In this document: positions 33,745-46,900 of the stretch, one piece after another | Layout: each line of letters begins with the position of its first letter | Position numbering within the stretch: the stretch's first letter is position 1 | Assembly: GCA_023055425.1 (NCBI GenBank) | Contig: JALGPY010000004.1 | Span: 59,853,718 to 59,917,717, forward strand | Origin: Linanthus parryae | Lineage: Eukaryota > Streptophyta > Magnoliopsida > Ericales > Polemoniaceae | Direction of reading: 5' to 3' | DNA: 64,000 bases | The notes under the pieces: model-generated | Seen by the model: only the letters and a program-made list of their open reading frames with translations | Told to the model about the DNA's origin: nothing | Databases searched by the model: none | Program-made: the position numbers and the translations under genes

Positions 33745-36700
33745 CTATGGGTAGTAGCGTTTGAGGAACTTCCCATTAATAGGGCCAAGTTCCATCGCAT
33801 CCTTGTCGGTCAACATGTATGCCCCACTTGAGTATACTTCTTCCACAACGTAGGGCCCGTCCCATTTCCAAGTAAATTTGTCCCCTCGCCGGTGGGTCAA
33901 GATGATGGGTCGTCTTACTGCAAGAACCAAATCGCCTTTCTGAAACGACCTTGCTCGTACCTTCTGATTGAACGCCTTTGTCATACGAGCTTGGTAACAT
34001 TCCATCCTTTGTTGAGCCCCTAGTCTCATTTCGTCAAGTGCTTCTAACTCTTCGAGTCAAAGACGTGCGTTCTCATCCTCAGCCAGGTCTTCTTGTACGA
34101 CTACCCTGAGCGATTGAATTTGTCGTTCTAGTGGCAAGACAACTTCCACACCGTACACTAGCGCGTATGGCGTTGATTGTGTCGGTGTCCGATAAGTCGT
34201 CCGGTAGGCCCACAGAGCTTCTCCCAATATTTCGTGCCAATCTCTCTTGGATTTAGCAACAACCTTCTTCAACAAGTTTCCCAACGTTTTGTTGAATGCC
34301 TCCACCAAGCCATTTGCGGGTGCGTTGTACATGGAAGAGTTGTATTGCTTGAACACGAACTGTTCACAAAGTTTACTCATCAAACTGTTGTAGAAGGGAT
34401 TTCCATTATCGTTGATGATGTAGCGAGGTACCCCATACCTAAAGATGATGCTTGTTCGAATGAAGTGGACCACTGTTTCCTTCTTGACTTCCCTCAGTGG
34501 AGCAGCCTCGGCCCATTTGGATAAATAGTCGATGGCGGCCAGTATGTATAAATGTCCACCTGAAGACTTGGGCAGGGGTCCTACAACGTCCAATCCCCAT
34601 GCATCGAAGGGCCACGAGGCGACGGTTGGATGAAGCGGCTCCGGAGGCTGGTGGATGAAGTGTGCATGGAATTGACATGCCTGACATCTCTTAACTTAAT
34701 CCATGCAATCTTTGATCATCGTAGGTCAGTAGTAGCCCATTCTCTTGATTCGAAAGTGGAGCTTTGGCCCCGATTGGTGAGCGCCACATATCCCAGAATG
34801 AGCTTCTTCCAGGGCTAGCTTGGCTTCCGAATCTTCTAGGCAACGGAGGAACAGTCCCTCGAAGGAACGACAGTATAGTATTTCTTTGTAGAAGATAAAA
34901 CGTGGTGCACGCCGCTTTATGTCTGTTCTCTTGCGAGGATCGTCCGGGAGCTTCCCATCTCTCAAGTATTCGATTAATGGGTGACGCCAGTCTTCGTTCT
35001 CTATTTCGGGCACATAAATGACGTCAAATTCAAGATCAGCTGCTGCTTGGGGTGCAATCACTCTTCGGTAGATTGGAATCTTTGTTTCAGGATCAGGAAG
35101 AGCCAAGTTGGAAGCTAAGTTTGCTAGTGCGTCGGCTTGCTTGTTTTCTTTCCTCGGCACATGTTGCAGGATGACCTCCTCGAGACATGCGAGTAGGAGA
35201 GAGGCGTACTTGTGCAATGGTATCAGCTGGGGCTTCTTTACTTTGTAAATGTTCAGAAGTTGGTTGATGATCAGCATGGAGTCCCCAAAAACATCGAGTC
35301 GTGATTTTTTCATTTCGATGGCAATCTCCAAGCCAATTATGAGTGCGTGGTATTCCGCTTCATTATTTGAGCAGTTTTGGGTTAAAAGGAATGCATATGG
35401 AAACATGTCCCCTTCTGGTGAGATGAAGATCACGCCCGCTCCGGCTCCATCACGATGGGAGGCTCCGTCGAAGTACATTTTCCATGGTTCAGGAACTTTG
35501 ACAAAGAAGATGTCTTCGTCGGGCAAGTCTTCTGATAGCTCCCATTCAGCAAGTATCGGATGGTCTGCTAGGAAGTCCGCCAATGCTTGGCCTTTGACCG
35601 CTTTCTGGGGTACGTAGATGATTTCAAATTCTTTCATCATAAGGGACCATCGGTCCAGCCTGTCCGACAACACCGGTTTTGACATGATGTGCTTGACCGG
35701 ATTGGCCTTCGATATGAGACGAACGGTGTGAGCTTGGAAGTAATGTCTTAGTTTTTGAATAGCATATACCAGGGCTAGGCACATCTTCTCGATGGGAGAG
35801 TAATTCAACTCGTAAGGAGTCATCATCCTGCTCAAGTAGTATAACGCATTTTCTTTGCTCTCGTCATTTTCTTGAGCTAGTAGGGCGCCCACCGAACGTT
35901 CCTATGCTGCAATGTATAAGATCAACGACTTTCCTGGAATGGGGGCAGCCAAGACTGGTGACTTCTTCAGGTAAGACTTTATGCTTTCAAACGCATTGTT
36001 GCAAGCTTCGTCTCATTCAAAGGGAACTCCTTTATTCATGAGTTTGTTGAAAGGTTGACATCTTCCTGCCAAGTTCGATATGAACCGACTGAGATACGCC
36101 AAACGTCCTTGTAGGCTTTTAAGCTCATGGATATTTCGTGGCTCTGGAAATTTCACGCTGGCCTCAATTTTTGCTTGGTCAATCTCGATGCCATGATTGC
36201 GGACGACGAATCCAAGGAACTTTCCGGAAGTAACTCCGAATGCACATTTTAAGGGGTTCATTTTGAATTGGCATCGGCGCAGGCGGTCGAATACGCTCTT
36301 TAGATGTTGGAGATGGTCCTTCCTTATCTTGGTCTTAACTACCACGTCGTCAACGTAGCATTCGACATTTTTGTGGAGCATGTCGTCGAAGATCTTTTGC
36401 ATCGCTCTTTGGTATGTTGCTCCATCGTTCTTTAGTCCAAACGGCATGACTTTGTAACAATATATGCCCTTGGGTGTGCGAAAAGCTGTCAATTCTTCAT
36501 CTCGCGATGCCATACGGATTTGATTATACTTAGAGGATCCATCCATGAAGGACAAGGCTTCGTGTCCCGTGGTCGCATCTACCATAAGATTTGCTATAGG
36601 CAACGAAAAATCGTCCTTCAGGCACGCATTGTTGAGGTCTCGGAAGTCAACACAGATTCTTGTTTGTCCATTCTTCTTCTTGACAGGAACTATGCTTGAG

Positions 36701-36753
36701 ATCCACGGATACTTGACTTCTCGAATGAACCCAGCTTCAATCAGCTTATTCAC
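33745..36753 (-). pseudogene. pol: reverse transcriptase, two RNase H domains and integrase, copy 2
   Basis: Same domain order as 10833-13841, read in one frame broken by TGA at 36013, TAG at 35902, TGA at 34726, TAA at 34696 and TGA at 34057. Context suggests the first, third and last were Trp, Trp and Arg codons and the second Gln, which fits C-to-T type decay. One integrase residue differs from copy 1 (Gly to Val in EQFGFKQYN). The YVDD, both RNase H acidic sets and the integrase acidic residues are still readable. Confidence 0.93.
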
Positions 36754-38689
36754 CTCAACCTCGATTTGGGAATCAGCTCTGGTCGGAAGCGTCTTTGGGC
36801 TTGTTTAAGTGGCCTTGCACCATGTTTGATGGCTAGGTGATGAACTGCAACTTTGGGGTCCAGTCCAGACATTTCCTTATAGGTCCATGCAAACTCATCT
36901 TTGTACTCGTGCAGGAGTGTGATGTATTCTTCCTGTTCCTCTAAATTCAAGTGCATACTAATGTATGTCGGTCGCGGATCTTCAATGGATCCGATATTGA
37001 TTTCTTTTAATTCATCTATGGTTGACCTGACGCCTTCCTCAAGTTGCGAAGGGGCTTCTTCGGCATCCTCCTCTCCTTGATCTCTGCTTTCACTAACAGT
37101 TATGTGGAATGAGGAAGCAATACTCTCTTCTTTTGTCGAGTCCTTCTCATCGAGATACATCTTTTTCAATGTCATCGTTTCCCTTCTGAATTTGAAGGAT
37201 CCATTGAAGGATACGACAATCGTGTCTTGGCGGCGCATGTGAGATTGAATCTTGCTATCTATGTTTCCCGAGGACGCATGAAGTTTACGTCTCTTAACGC
37301 CAGCCTTGATAGATACACGGTTCATTTTAAAAACCGGTCTACCTAGTCGTTGGAATACATACGTCCTTGCCTTCTTTTCAATTCGGTCAAAGACGGACGA
37401 TTTTGTTCTTGCAGAGGAGACTTCTTCCTCACACGTGATGGAATGGACTTCAGCCCTCTTGATCACTATCCGAATCGGTTCAGGGGGTGTGAAACCGAGC
37501 CCTGCTCGTGATTTTGGAATGGTATACCCTTTATCTTTGAGCATCTTTTGAGTTGAGGTCAAGCCATGCAATTCTCCTTTGTTAGTCATGGACGGAAGCT
37601 CCCCCAATATGCTTGGTCTTCGAGGGTCATGTCCTGCCTTGGCGAAGAGCCTATATGCATTTGGATCAAATCCCTCTGATGTGCGCTTTGAAGGGAGATC
37701 AATGTTTCCAAAAGTCAAATTTTGGACAGGTAGAACAAACCCCTTAAGGGGTGGCTTGCCTATGAGACCCAATCTGGCGATTGGAAGGTTTAGCCCCTCG
37801 AAATATGAATCTCCATCTTTGTTCTCTGGGGCGTGCATTGTGGCTTGAGACGCCTCTTCATCTTGAACTTTCTCATTTTTCTCGGTCATTTGATCATCTC
37901 GAGGGGATACCAGATGATTCTTTAGGCTCTGAGGTTCGAAACACGTGGAAAAGGCAGGATGCTCTTCGTCTTCTTTTTCTAGGTCGAGATTTGCATCCGC
38001 GAAGTAGGATTCTGCCTCGGTGAAAGGTTTCCATCGGATTTGATCACCTTTACCATGCCATCTTTGCAATACTTGAGGCACTGGTGAAGGGTGGACGGGA
38101 CAATACCATTCTTGTGGATCCAAGGTCGTCCCAGTAACACTTTGTATGAAGTTTTTGCATCTATGACATGGAACAATGCCCCTGGATCCGCCTCACCAAT
38201 GACTAGGCTGAGACGGATGGTCCCGATAGCTCTCTGTCCTTCACGATTAAACCCCTGGATTAATAGGTAACTGGGCCTGAGTACGTCAATGGAAATGGCG
38301 AGTTCTTTCACCGTTGCTAATGGAAGAATATTCACTGCTGACCCTCCATCCACCAACATCCTACTAACTTTTTGTTCGAGGATATATCCAGTAATGAAGA
38401 GAGGGCGATTGTGCGGGGTTGAGCCGAGCAAAAAATCTTCATCCGAGAAGTTGATATCGCAATCTTGAGGATTTAACTTGGGTCGTGCCTTTTCCACTGA
38501 AAGGCAAGGCGCGTAACCAGATTCCGCTATTTCCACTCCTTCTTTAACATTGCATGATACCTCGTAGGTCATGGATAACGGGTAAACATCCACGGATATC
38601 AAGTTTGTGGAAACAGTTTCATGTTCTTCTTCGAAACAGACCTTCCCTTCTTTAGCTAGCTGCATAATTTTTTCCTCAATACAAAGCAT
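36750..38689 (-). pseudogene. pol: protease and linker, copy 2
   Basis: Matches 13838-15777. The protease carries VDGGSAVNI. Frameshifts near 38030 and 36752 separate it from the linker and from the reverse transcriptase. Confidence 0.9.
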
Positions 38690-40336
38690 TTTGAAGTCGG
38701 GTGGCCGACTAAACGGTGAAACTTGTTGTAATTTGGGTCGCCCACCATTGTTGCTTCTTCGGGCCGTTCTGCCACAGGAAGTTCAAAATCACTTAGCTTC
38801 ATCAGCTGGTCAAATATTCCAGGGACCGCAGAGTCCGGGAAAGGGTAAGATTTTTCTTGCAGCTCTTTCAACGAGGGCCTTGACCGTTGAGCCAACTGGA
38901 CGGTGTTTCCCCTTCCTAATTCATTTTGTCTTGGTCTTTTCGTAGATTGCAACGGTGCGGCTGCGACGACCATCGACTCTTTCACTCCTGCTTTGGGGCC
39001 AAACTTCAAATACTTTTCGGGTATCAGTTCTATTTCCATCCCTACGAGAGTCATGCAAAGGAGGCCCATGGATTCCATTTGCTGCAATGCTTAATTCCAT
39101 GGCATGGGCGCGTGTGGCTAATTCTTCGAAGGTCTTCGGTTTGATCCCTTGGAGGATATAGCGCAAGCCCCAGTGCATGCCTTGAATGCACATCTCGGTC
39201 GCAGAACTTTCGCATAGCCGATCCTTACAGTTGAGTCTTAAGTTTCTCCATCTATTTATATACTCAACAACGGGTTTGTCCTTCCATTGACGGGAGCTTG
39301 TGAGTTCCATCATGCTAACGGTCCTGCGAGTGCTGTAAAATCGGTTTAAAAACTCTTGCTCCAATTGTTCCCAGCTACCAATCGATCTTGTCTCAATGTC
39401 ACAGTACCAGTCGAAAGCATTTCCTTTTAGACTTCGGACGAACTGCTTAACAAGGAGATCCCCATCAGTTCCAGCATTATTGCACGTCTCGACGAAGTGT
39501 GCAATATGTTGTTTCGGGTTCCCAACTCCTTTGAATAGCTGGAATTTGGGTGGCTGGTACCCATTTGGCATCCGTAGGTCTTCGATCCTCTTTGTGTATG
39601 GCTTGTTATATGTCGCCGAGGATTTCGAACCTTCATCGTATCTGGATTTCACGGCCTCCAAGATGTATTCTTTTAGCTAATCTACAGGGAACGAGCCTTC
39701 AGATGATGCTTGCACGTGTTTGCGAGTGTCATCATCTGTACTCGAAATCTTGACAACCTCTTTCTGCCTTGCTCGACGCTCATGAGGGTCGGTAGTGCGA
39801 TTAGCCTCCCTTGGGTTTTCGAGCTTGCTTAATATGGCTGCAAACTGGGTATCTCGGTTCCTCATGGCCGTAGATAATTCCTCGACCGTCCGTGTCAATC
39901 CTATGACTTGTTCTTCGAGGGAAACAATGCTCGTAGTCATCGCCGGCATGGTGCCTGTTTTGAAAGAAATTGCCTCATCATGTACCATATGTGCTTTTTG
40001 TGGGTTCCGGAAGGCAAAAGTAGATTCAGAAATCTCTTCATGACTTCCTTCCGTATCGGGGTGCGTACGCCCATGTCCTGTCCCCGGCAAGGAGCCTGCT
40101 TCTCGCATTGATAGATCATGAACATTGGTACCTTCAAGTGTCACCTTTAAGAGTCCTTCGGTCGTCTTCGACTCTGGGACGAGTCTGGAGGATTCTGCAA
40201 CCGTCGATCTAGCTTTGCTTCGTGTGACACGATCAGTGACCTGTTCACCGGGACTTGTGGAGGATTTGTCCATGCCTGTAGACTTGGAGCCTCCCGTCTT
40301 GATTGGAATCTTCGGGATTTCTTCTATCGAAGTCAT
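38656..40336 (-). pseudogene. gag of the Tat element, with start codon, copy 2
   Basis: The first ATG after the primer site is at 40336 (MTSIEEIPKIPIKTGG), 46 bases from the primer site, so the leader is very short. The N-terminal 219 codons end at TAG (39677-39679). The frame then continues in register into the capsid-like domain (to 38921), and a frameshift near 39080 precedes the C-terminal part (38656-39087). Copy 1 lacks the start region. Confidence 0.92.
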
Positions 40337-40381
40337 CTTTGGGGTTTGTGTTTTTGGTGAAAAGAGATGAGAGGCAGAGAT

Positions 40382-40399
40382 GTCCCACTGGGCGTGCCA
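40382..40399 (-). other. Primer-binding site of the Tat element
   Basis: The minus strand reads TGGCACGCCCAGTGGGAC, five bases inside the 5' LTR. The TGG start (pairing with tRNA CCA) and position support it. I could not assign the donor tRNA. Confidence 0.7.
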
Positions 40400-40404
40400 G
40401 AATT

Positions 40405-41371
40405 TGTACACACAAATTTTGCGCTAAGCGGGTAAACACAGAAATTTGGCGACAAATGTCATTTTATTATTTATAAGCAGGATACAAATCTCTGAAACGT
40501 ATTTATTTAGTATAAACACTACTCCTCTGATTCTTCTCGGGAATTTGAACTTGATGGGATGATTTTGGACGGTTGGATCTTCCACGTCCTTGATGGGATT
40601 TTATCGACACGGGGGCTTATGGTCTTTTGCTTGACTTTGACTTGTTCTTCGCGGGTTCACCGTATTTCGATGTTCTTTGAAGATTTAATTTTCTTAGGGT
40701 GGATGGCTTGATCTTCAGGATTGCTCCGTCTTTGAAGATTCGACTATCGTTGTGGCTTATTCGTCAGGGCTTCGCCGTCTTTTGGTATTCCCTTCCGTCA
40801 AAGTCTTTCCGCCTTCGAGGATCTTGACTCCTTTGGGGGCTTCTCTTGTCAGAACTTTGCTAACTTCTCTTTTCTAAGCTTTGAGCTTGAGAGAAGTTGT
40901 AGGAAAGTTGTAAGGAACGATGTAGAGAAAGTGTTTTAGGTATAGAAAGGTATTGAAAGATGTGATTTTTCTTATGAACTTCCTCCTCTATTTATAGGGA
41001 GATAGAGGGGTCGTTGTGCAATTTTGTAATAATTTGGGGTACCCTATACAATTTTATAAAGTCTAGGGGAGCTTGATGTACTTATAGGAAAGTTTATTTT
41101 GGTTGTTTTCCTAACAATAAATATACAATTACATTTGCGATAATCGTACACTTAAGACGCTCTTCCAATGTAACCTCCATTTTAGCCGGAGTTGATATTT
41201 GCGATCGAGCCGGTCAATCTTGAGCTGCAATTTGATACGTGGCGTCATGCGATTCGCCAGTAGCAGGGTCTGATACTGAATTTTTCTTGTCGTGTTTCTT
41301 CATTTGATCATTTAATTAGGACATTGTTTAGTCCATAGTTATTTTGATTTGACGTATTTTCGGTGTCTACA
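40405..41371 (-). repeat. 5' LTR of the Tat element, copy 2
   Basis: 967 bp, TGTACACAC to GTCTACA, with no counterpart in copy 1. A minus-strand TATAAATA lies at 40989-40996, placing the RNA start near 40960. This is the promoter for gag-pol. Confidence 0.95.
40989..40996 (-). promoter_or_regulatory. TATA box of the 5' LTR
   Basis: TATAAATA within CCCTATAAATAGAGGAGG on the minus strand, followed by the leader toward the primer site. Confidence 0.65.
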
Positions 41372-41431
41372 CCATCATCGAGAGTGATGCTCAAATCATC
41401 ATCTCCCTCTGGACCAGATTGAAGCAAAGAG
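41372..41431 (+). pseudogene. RNase H-like (RVT_3) relic, 3' part
   Basis: It opens with the right target duplication CCATC, then reads IIESDAQIIISLWTRLK, completing the fold begun at 26484. The last catalytic Asp is in ESDAQ. The relic is split by the 14.7-kb element. Confidence 0.7.
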
Positions 41432-42510
41432 AAACCGTCTCGAGAATCGGAAGAAGAGGAAATGAAACGGGTAATCCAAACATTTACACTATGTTAGAAT
41501 AGAGATTTTAGAAGATTTGATAAAATCTCTATTGTAAAAAAAAGTTTCTAGTACACTTATTAGGAAAAGAGTTTCACAAACATTTACACTATGTTTGGAT
41601 CACCAAAAATTAATGAGAAGAAAAGAATTGGTGAGAAACTATTTTCTCATTCTCGTTTGGAAAAATTATTAAGTAAGAATCCGTGAGAATTCGTGAAAAA
41701 GTATGACAAAAGAAATCTCACATAATCTAAATTTTCCATCTCACCAAAAGTAATGAGATTTGGTGAGAAAGAAACATGAAGAGAGCATATATTTTATCTA
41801 GGATAAAATTATCCATGAAAAAAAAACAATTACCTTAGCTTGACGTTTGTAAATGTTATTTTGGTAAAAACTTTCGAAAATATTCTTTTCGTTTTATGCT
41901 AAACCAAACATGCGAGACAAGAAAGTATAATGTTTCTTATCATTTCCCAATGAAGTAATTCAATCAAACATGTAATAAAACATAATCATTTCTCACATAA
42001 ATTAAGTTTTCCTATCATTTATTTTCTCACTTGATTCACAAGAAAATGTTAAAATGAAGTGTAATACTTGCAATATGTAGACATCGGACCAGCTTGACTC
42101 AGTTCACCCAAAATGGGAGTTTTTTTGGGTTTGATCAGATCATTTGCAGATACAAACCGGGTAGTGATCGAAAACGAATTGGAGTCCCGACTCATCAACC
42201 TGACAGCCTTGCAGGACTGCCACTGCATCGCATGCAGAAACACCCGAGCAAGGTGTAAAATCAAGATAGAAGCAAAGAGAAACAACACAGACTCAACAAC
42301 ACTTGTATTAATAAAAAAGAAAGAGTTTTAGACACATCACCAGGATAAGTACAACAAAATATTTACATTCAGTGATAGTTAAAAACAACTACGGTAGCTC
42401 AGCTGCGATGGTTTTAAAGTCTGACCACAAAGTTACATCGCTCGGAGCAGGTTTATTAACTACTGGTATGACCAAGCATCCTTTTAGGTTTCCTCAATAT
42501 TTAATTAGAT
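41432..42510. other. AT-rich non-coding stretch right of the Tat element
   Basis: CAAACATTTACACTATGTT occurs twice (41477 and 41577). Phrases such as ACTATGTTTGGATCACCAAA and CTAAACCAAACATG suggest one or two old MITE-like insertions at about 41577-41980, but I could not define ends or a target duplication. I found no gene. Confidence 0.3.
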
Positions 42511-43633
42511 CTGGCAAATGGACTTTTACCCATTAGGCCGGCCCATTTACCCAACTTATAAATAGGTTGGGTCCTAACTATTTATTAAATATGTATTAAT
42601 GGGTCCTCTCCATTTAAGCCCACACTATATTGATGGACTTTCTGGACATAGCCATCTAAACATAGCCCCATTACACCCAAAATAGAAAACGTTTCTGACC
42701 TAGGTTGGACTTTTACTGAAATGACCTTTGTTTATTTTTAAAATTTTCAATCGTTGCCTCTGCACATATACAGTTGTACACCATAAGTCATAGCAAATGT
42801 CTTTTTTAACCCCCAATAAAAAGTCTTCTCCTCCAACCAATTGATACGTCACTTACCTTTGGATTCGAAAAGATCATCCAGATCTGGAAGAAAAAAAATG
42901 GTCGAAGGCATAACTGACCTTCATATGGCAGAAGAAGAGGGCGTGTTCCAGGAGAAAGACGTCGGCGATGGTGAAGAAAGGCGGCGGCTATGGTCAAGAA
43001 AGACGGCGGCGAGTTACCGAAGCTTTGAACTCTGGCGAAACGCAACTCGAAGTAACCGGAGCCTCTGAACTCGGTCGGCGACGGCGATGAGGGAGTGCCT
43101 CCGTCAGGTAGTTCTGTCGCCATCGAGAAATCGCGAATCTAGAAAAGTCAAAATCAGACCATACACCTAAAGCTAGCTCGGTGTATGACGACGACGACAA
43201 CGGCGATGGTGTTTGCGAGGTAGGTGAAGGCGGCGGCGACAACGAGATCGATGATGGCGGCGACGACGAACTGCGAGGTCGGTGATGGAGACGACGGTGT
43301 AAGGTATACATTGTGATCGAGGAAGATGAGGGATGGGCCATGATAGTAATTTAATGAAAATATAACGTTAGTTTTGGTAAAAGATAAAATATTTCTAAAA
43401 TAAAAACCTATTTTCCTGACTTGGGCTTTCTTTTGGGTCATACTGACATTGGGCTTAATAACAATCAATTTTGCTCAAGTTGGGCTTAATTGGGACTACC
43501 CACTATTACCCAAGCCCACAAAGTTTAGTCCAACAAAATCTAGTTGATATTTTGTCTTAAATGGAGATTGATCTAATTAAAACCAGCCTATATAAAACCA
43601 GCCCAAATCCACCCAACCCGCCCATTTTGCCAG
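42511..43633. mobile_element. TIR-type DNA transposon relative with GC-rich insert
   Basis: The left end reads CTGGCAAATGG, and the right end reads as its imperfect inverse (CATTTTGCCAG). Both are followed inward by GGGTTGGGT-type sequences, as in plant hAT-like non-autonomous elements. The middle (about 42840-43310) is GC-rich with GGCGGCGA-type codons and looks unlike the ends, perhaps a captured host fragment. No transposase is present. No clean 8-bp target duplication was found. Confidence 0.45.
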
Positions 43634-43998
43634 GTTTAATGGTTCTCGATCCCTTGCATTTACATTAAGAACAGCAGTTATGTGCAAAAACACTGACTAG
43701 GATCTGGATGGAAACCAGTACAGGGCTATGAAGGCCTAAAGGATCCAATCTCACTACATCATATGTAAAAAGACAATTGTTTTCTACTTTCTATAATGTA
43801 GAATGAAATCAATTACAAAATTGGTCCAGAAATTGAACCCTGGAACAACAAGCTACCAAACAATTCCCACCCCTATCCACTTGGACTAGGTGGCTTTGCT
43901 CATGACTTCACACTCTTGAACTGCAGATCTATGAACACAACCCCGATCCAAGGGCAATTTCACAGGCTCACGTACGCACTTGCAAGTTCCAACTAACA
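43634..43998 (-). other. Downstream flank and likely 3' UTR of the helicase gene
   Basis: No other gene is seen between the transposon and the helicase stop codon at 43999-44001. The 3' UTR should lie here, but I could not place a poly(A) signal with confidence. Confidence 0.4.
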
Positions 43999-46900
43999 CT
44001 ATTCAATAAGCTCTTCAATAGAGTATTCTTGATCGAAACCGAGGTAGCAATCTGACACCAGAATCAGCTTCATTCCCTGGTGACCGTATTTGCAAACTCT
44101 CAAGTTAAAGAATATTCAAAAGCAAAATCATGACAATAGTACAGTTTAGAAGAGACCCTTTACCAACCTGGATTGAAGATGAAGTTGACGGCAAGTCCAT
44201 GTGAGTGACCAATCTATTGGAAAATGAGACTCTCTTGAGAGCATAGAGCTCCATGGTTGAGGTGTTACCAAGTACCAGCCACCATGCTTCATCTTTCAAC
44301 TGTCAAAACATAGGGCACACGTGTTAAACTTAGTTCTGATCCTGAGACGACAAAGAGTGGAGTTATTATGATTATTTACCTTTGGGAATCTAGGAACGAA
44401 AGCTTTGGATGAACCGCGCCTGAAGTTTGTTTTCTCCAACTTAATGTCCAGAGTGAAATCCTTCTCAGTATCAGGGGTACGTTTCTTCAGTTTCAACCCA
44501 ACTTGGATACGAGGAAAGTACTCCAGCTCCTGAATACACAAGAAGAGCAGATATTCAGTATTAAGTAGTGCACCTGCAACCAGTCACAAAAATGAATGAA
44601 CCTGACCAAGACATGCTCAAGTAAAAACCACATTTGCATCGTATGGTATAACTCTCGTCTTTGTTTAGGTAGGGTTATATGAAGAAGCTAACACAGGACA
44701 AAGCTAAAAGAGTTTCACGAATATAACAACTCGCTGAAAGCTCACAGCCTCACACTTCCCGCTGCATGCATGCTAATTATATTTTCATGTAGTACAATTT
44801 CATAAACAAGTTACAATCGTATGCCTCCATTACATTGGTATGTCCAACTGTATATCTCATTTTAAAGTTTCCGTCTTAGATAGCCTTAACTATCTTATTT
44901 AATAAATATGCCAATTGTTTTTAAATGCCCAAGAGCACAGGAAACTGAATTTTAAAACAATATTAAAGCATTAAATATGTATGCAAAGTTGTTGTGTATC
45001 ACAGGTACACAACTAACTTATTGTTGAGTATGCTGGAGAAAACAAATAAAATACGAGGGTAATGTTAATTTCAAAAAGTCTATTGTCTAGTGTAATTTTC
45101 AGTCTCATTTGACAAGCAGTGAAATATAAACCACAACTTCGGATACTACACCTGCATAGCTCCTCAACATGTACGTTGTTCAGAAAAGCGGGGCGTCTAG
45201 TGTACACGAGGAAGCCATATTTTTGCAAGACTTCACGTAGAAGAAAAGGGCCCCTTAAAAAAGACTAGTCGTTTGGTAAAAAGAGTATAATTATGATATC
45301 TTAAACTTGGTGATTGAAATGCATCTAGTAAAAAATAAACCAGTAATCAACTGGACTGGTCACGTGTACTTGATTTGTTTTTCTGATGTCGAAGACAAGA
45401 CATGCAAATATGGAACTCCATTTCTCAACCCATATCTCTTCCTTCTCTCTTAAAAGTAGTTCTAGAGAGAGAAGCTCAACCAGCTATCTTCGGTGGGCAA
45501 AACCAAAGAGTCAGGGTTCGAGTCCTACGGCTCCTACTGCTGCCTTAGCTCCTAGATCCCCAACACTGCATCAACAACTCCCATCTCTACCCCTCGCGGC
45601 AGATTTACAGAGGAGAGAAATCAACCACCATTTTCTTATTCATCACGTTCATTCGTTCAGTTCACTGTGCTAAAAGTCTTTTCTGTCGGAGGGTTAGGGT
45701 TTGTTCTTGTTGAATTTTTTTGGGGGAATACGTTTGTAACAGCGGTGGTATTGTTTATTCGTTTTTCTTTCTTTTGTTTCTTCGTTAATATTATCTGGGT
45801 TTTATGTGTTCGGCCGAATCTCTTCTTAATCGTCCTTTCCAGAGAGAGAAGGGCAATTGGAGTTAGGGTGGTCACACTTTTCAGAGAATTCTAGCCCTCA
45901 TGCAGCAAGCCTCTCAGAGGCCAAGTCAAAAAGGGTAATCTGATGTTCATTTGAAGTTTGGGAAGTTACAGATGATGCAGAAGAAGCTGACTATGCGTGG
46001 CTTCGATTCTGTGCTGTCTTTCCTTGTTCAGCCTACTGTGGCCACCGTTCATTGGCTACTGCCACTGCCTGCCAACCCACTGCCTTCCCTGTCTCAGATC
46101 CCTTTGGAATTTCCGCCTCCCATCTCAGCTACACATCACCGACCCTTAGACGGAGGGTCCGGGGTCTCTTGGTTGGAAGTTCCGACTTTGGTGATCCAGG
46201 AGTATCTTAGGCCCAATATTGCTTTTAGTCTCTTGTTAAGTTTATCTCCTGGAGTATACTTACTATTACTGCTGCAGGTCACAGTATTGTCTAGCAGGTT
46301 TGATGTAGCCTCATCGTTGTACTATTATTGTTCTTTTTTAGCACATACTACTCTTGTTTATCTTAATGAAATTCTGGACGTATATTGAAAAAAAAAAACC
46401 CACGCCCCAAGCAAATGATACAAGAATTGTCATCTTGGGAATCTCATCTGACAGCTTCATTTCCAAGTCTTGGCAAATAAAAATAGATAACAATGTAAGA
46501 TTTTCATATTAGTTCCGACCACGTAAAGATTTTATATTGTCCATACCTGATATAGTCGGGCAGCAGTAGAATTTCCTAAGAGGGACTGCAAAGTAGACTT
46601 GGGAACCTCCAGTAGCTGTTGCAAGTTTGAAATTCCTCTTCTAGTTAGTGAGCTGACTAGATCGTCAGTCATGCAAGGCAACATCCACAAGGCAGAATCC
46701 TCGCCAAACCATAAACCCTGAAATAGAAGGATACGATAATAAGGTACTAATATACAGTGATAGTTGCAAGTTATCCATTTGCTTGTTCATCAAGAGCTAT
46801 TCACAAATACCATAATAAATTCCGAAATTGTACTAAGAGGGAGCTAAAATAATACAAGCCAAACGAACTACGTTCAATCCACGTATCTGCAAACCATGGG

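Larger units (their letters stand above)
22963..40318. repeat. Copy 2 of the tandem segmental duplication
   Basis: This is a near-exact repeat of 1-17406. The retroelement crossing the right edge is complete here, with an LTR and a matching target-site duplication beyond 40318, so copy 2 retains the ancestral right flank. If the event was a simple tandem duplication, the second unit starts at 17407 and is about 22.9 kb long. Confidence 0.97.
26674..41371 (-). mobile_element. Full-length Tat-type Ty3/Gypsy retrotransposon, copy 2
   Basis: The element is 14.7 kb on the minus strand with both LTRs (26674-27642 and 40405-41371) and a perfect CCATC target duplication (26669-26673 and 41372-41376). 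Order in element sense: 5' LTR, primer site, gag, protease, reverse transcriptase, RNase H, archaeal-type RNase H, integrase, a 6-kb accessory region, polypurine tract, 3' LTR. The LTRs differ at roughly 3% of sites, while the segmental duplicate differs at about 0.1%, so insertion is older than the duplication. Gag-pol is broken and cannot be autonomous; the accessory frames are still open. Confidence 0.96.
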
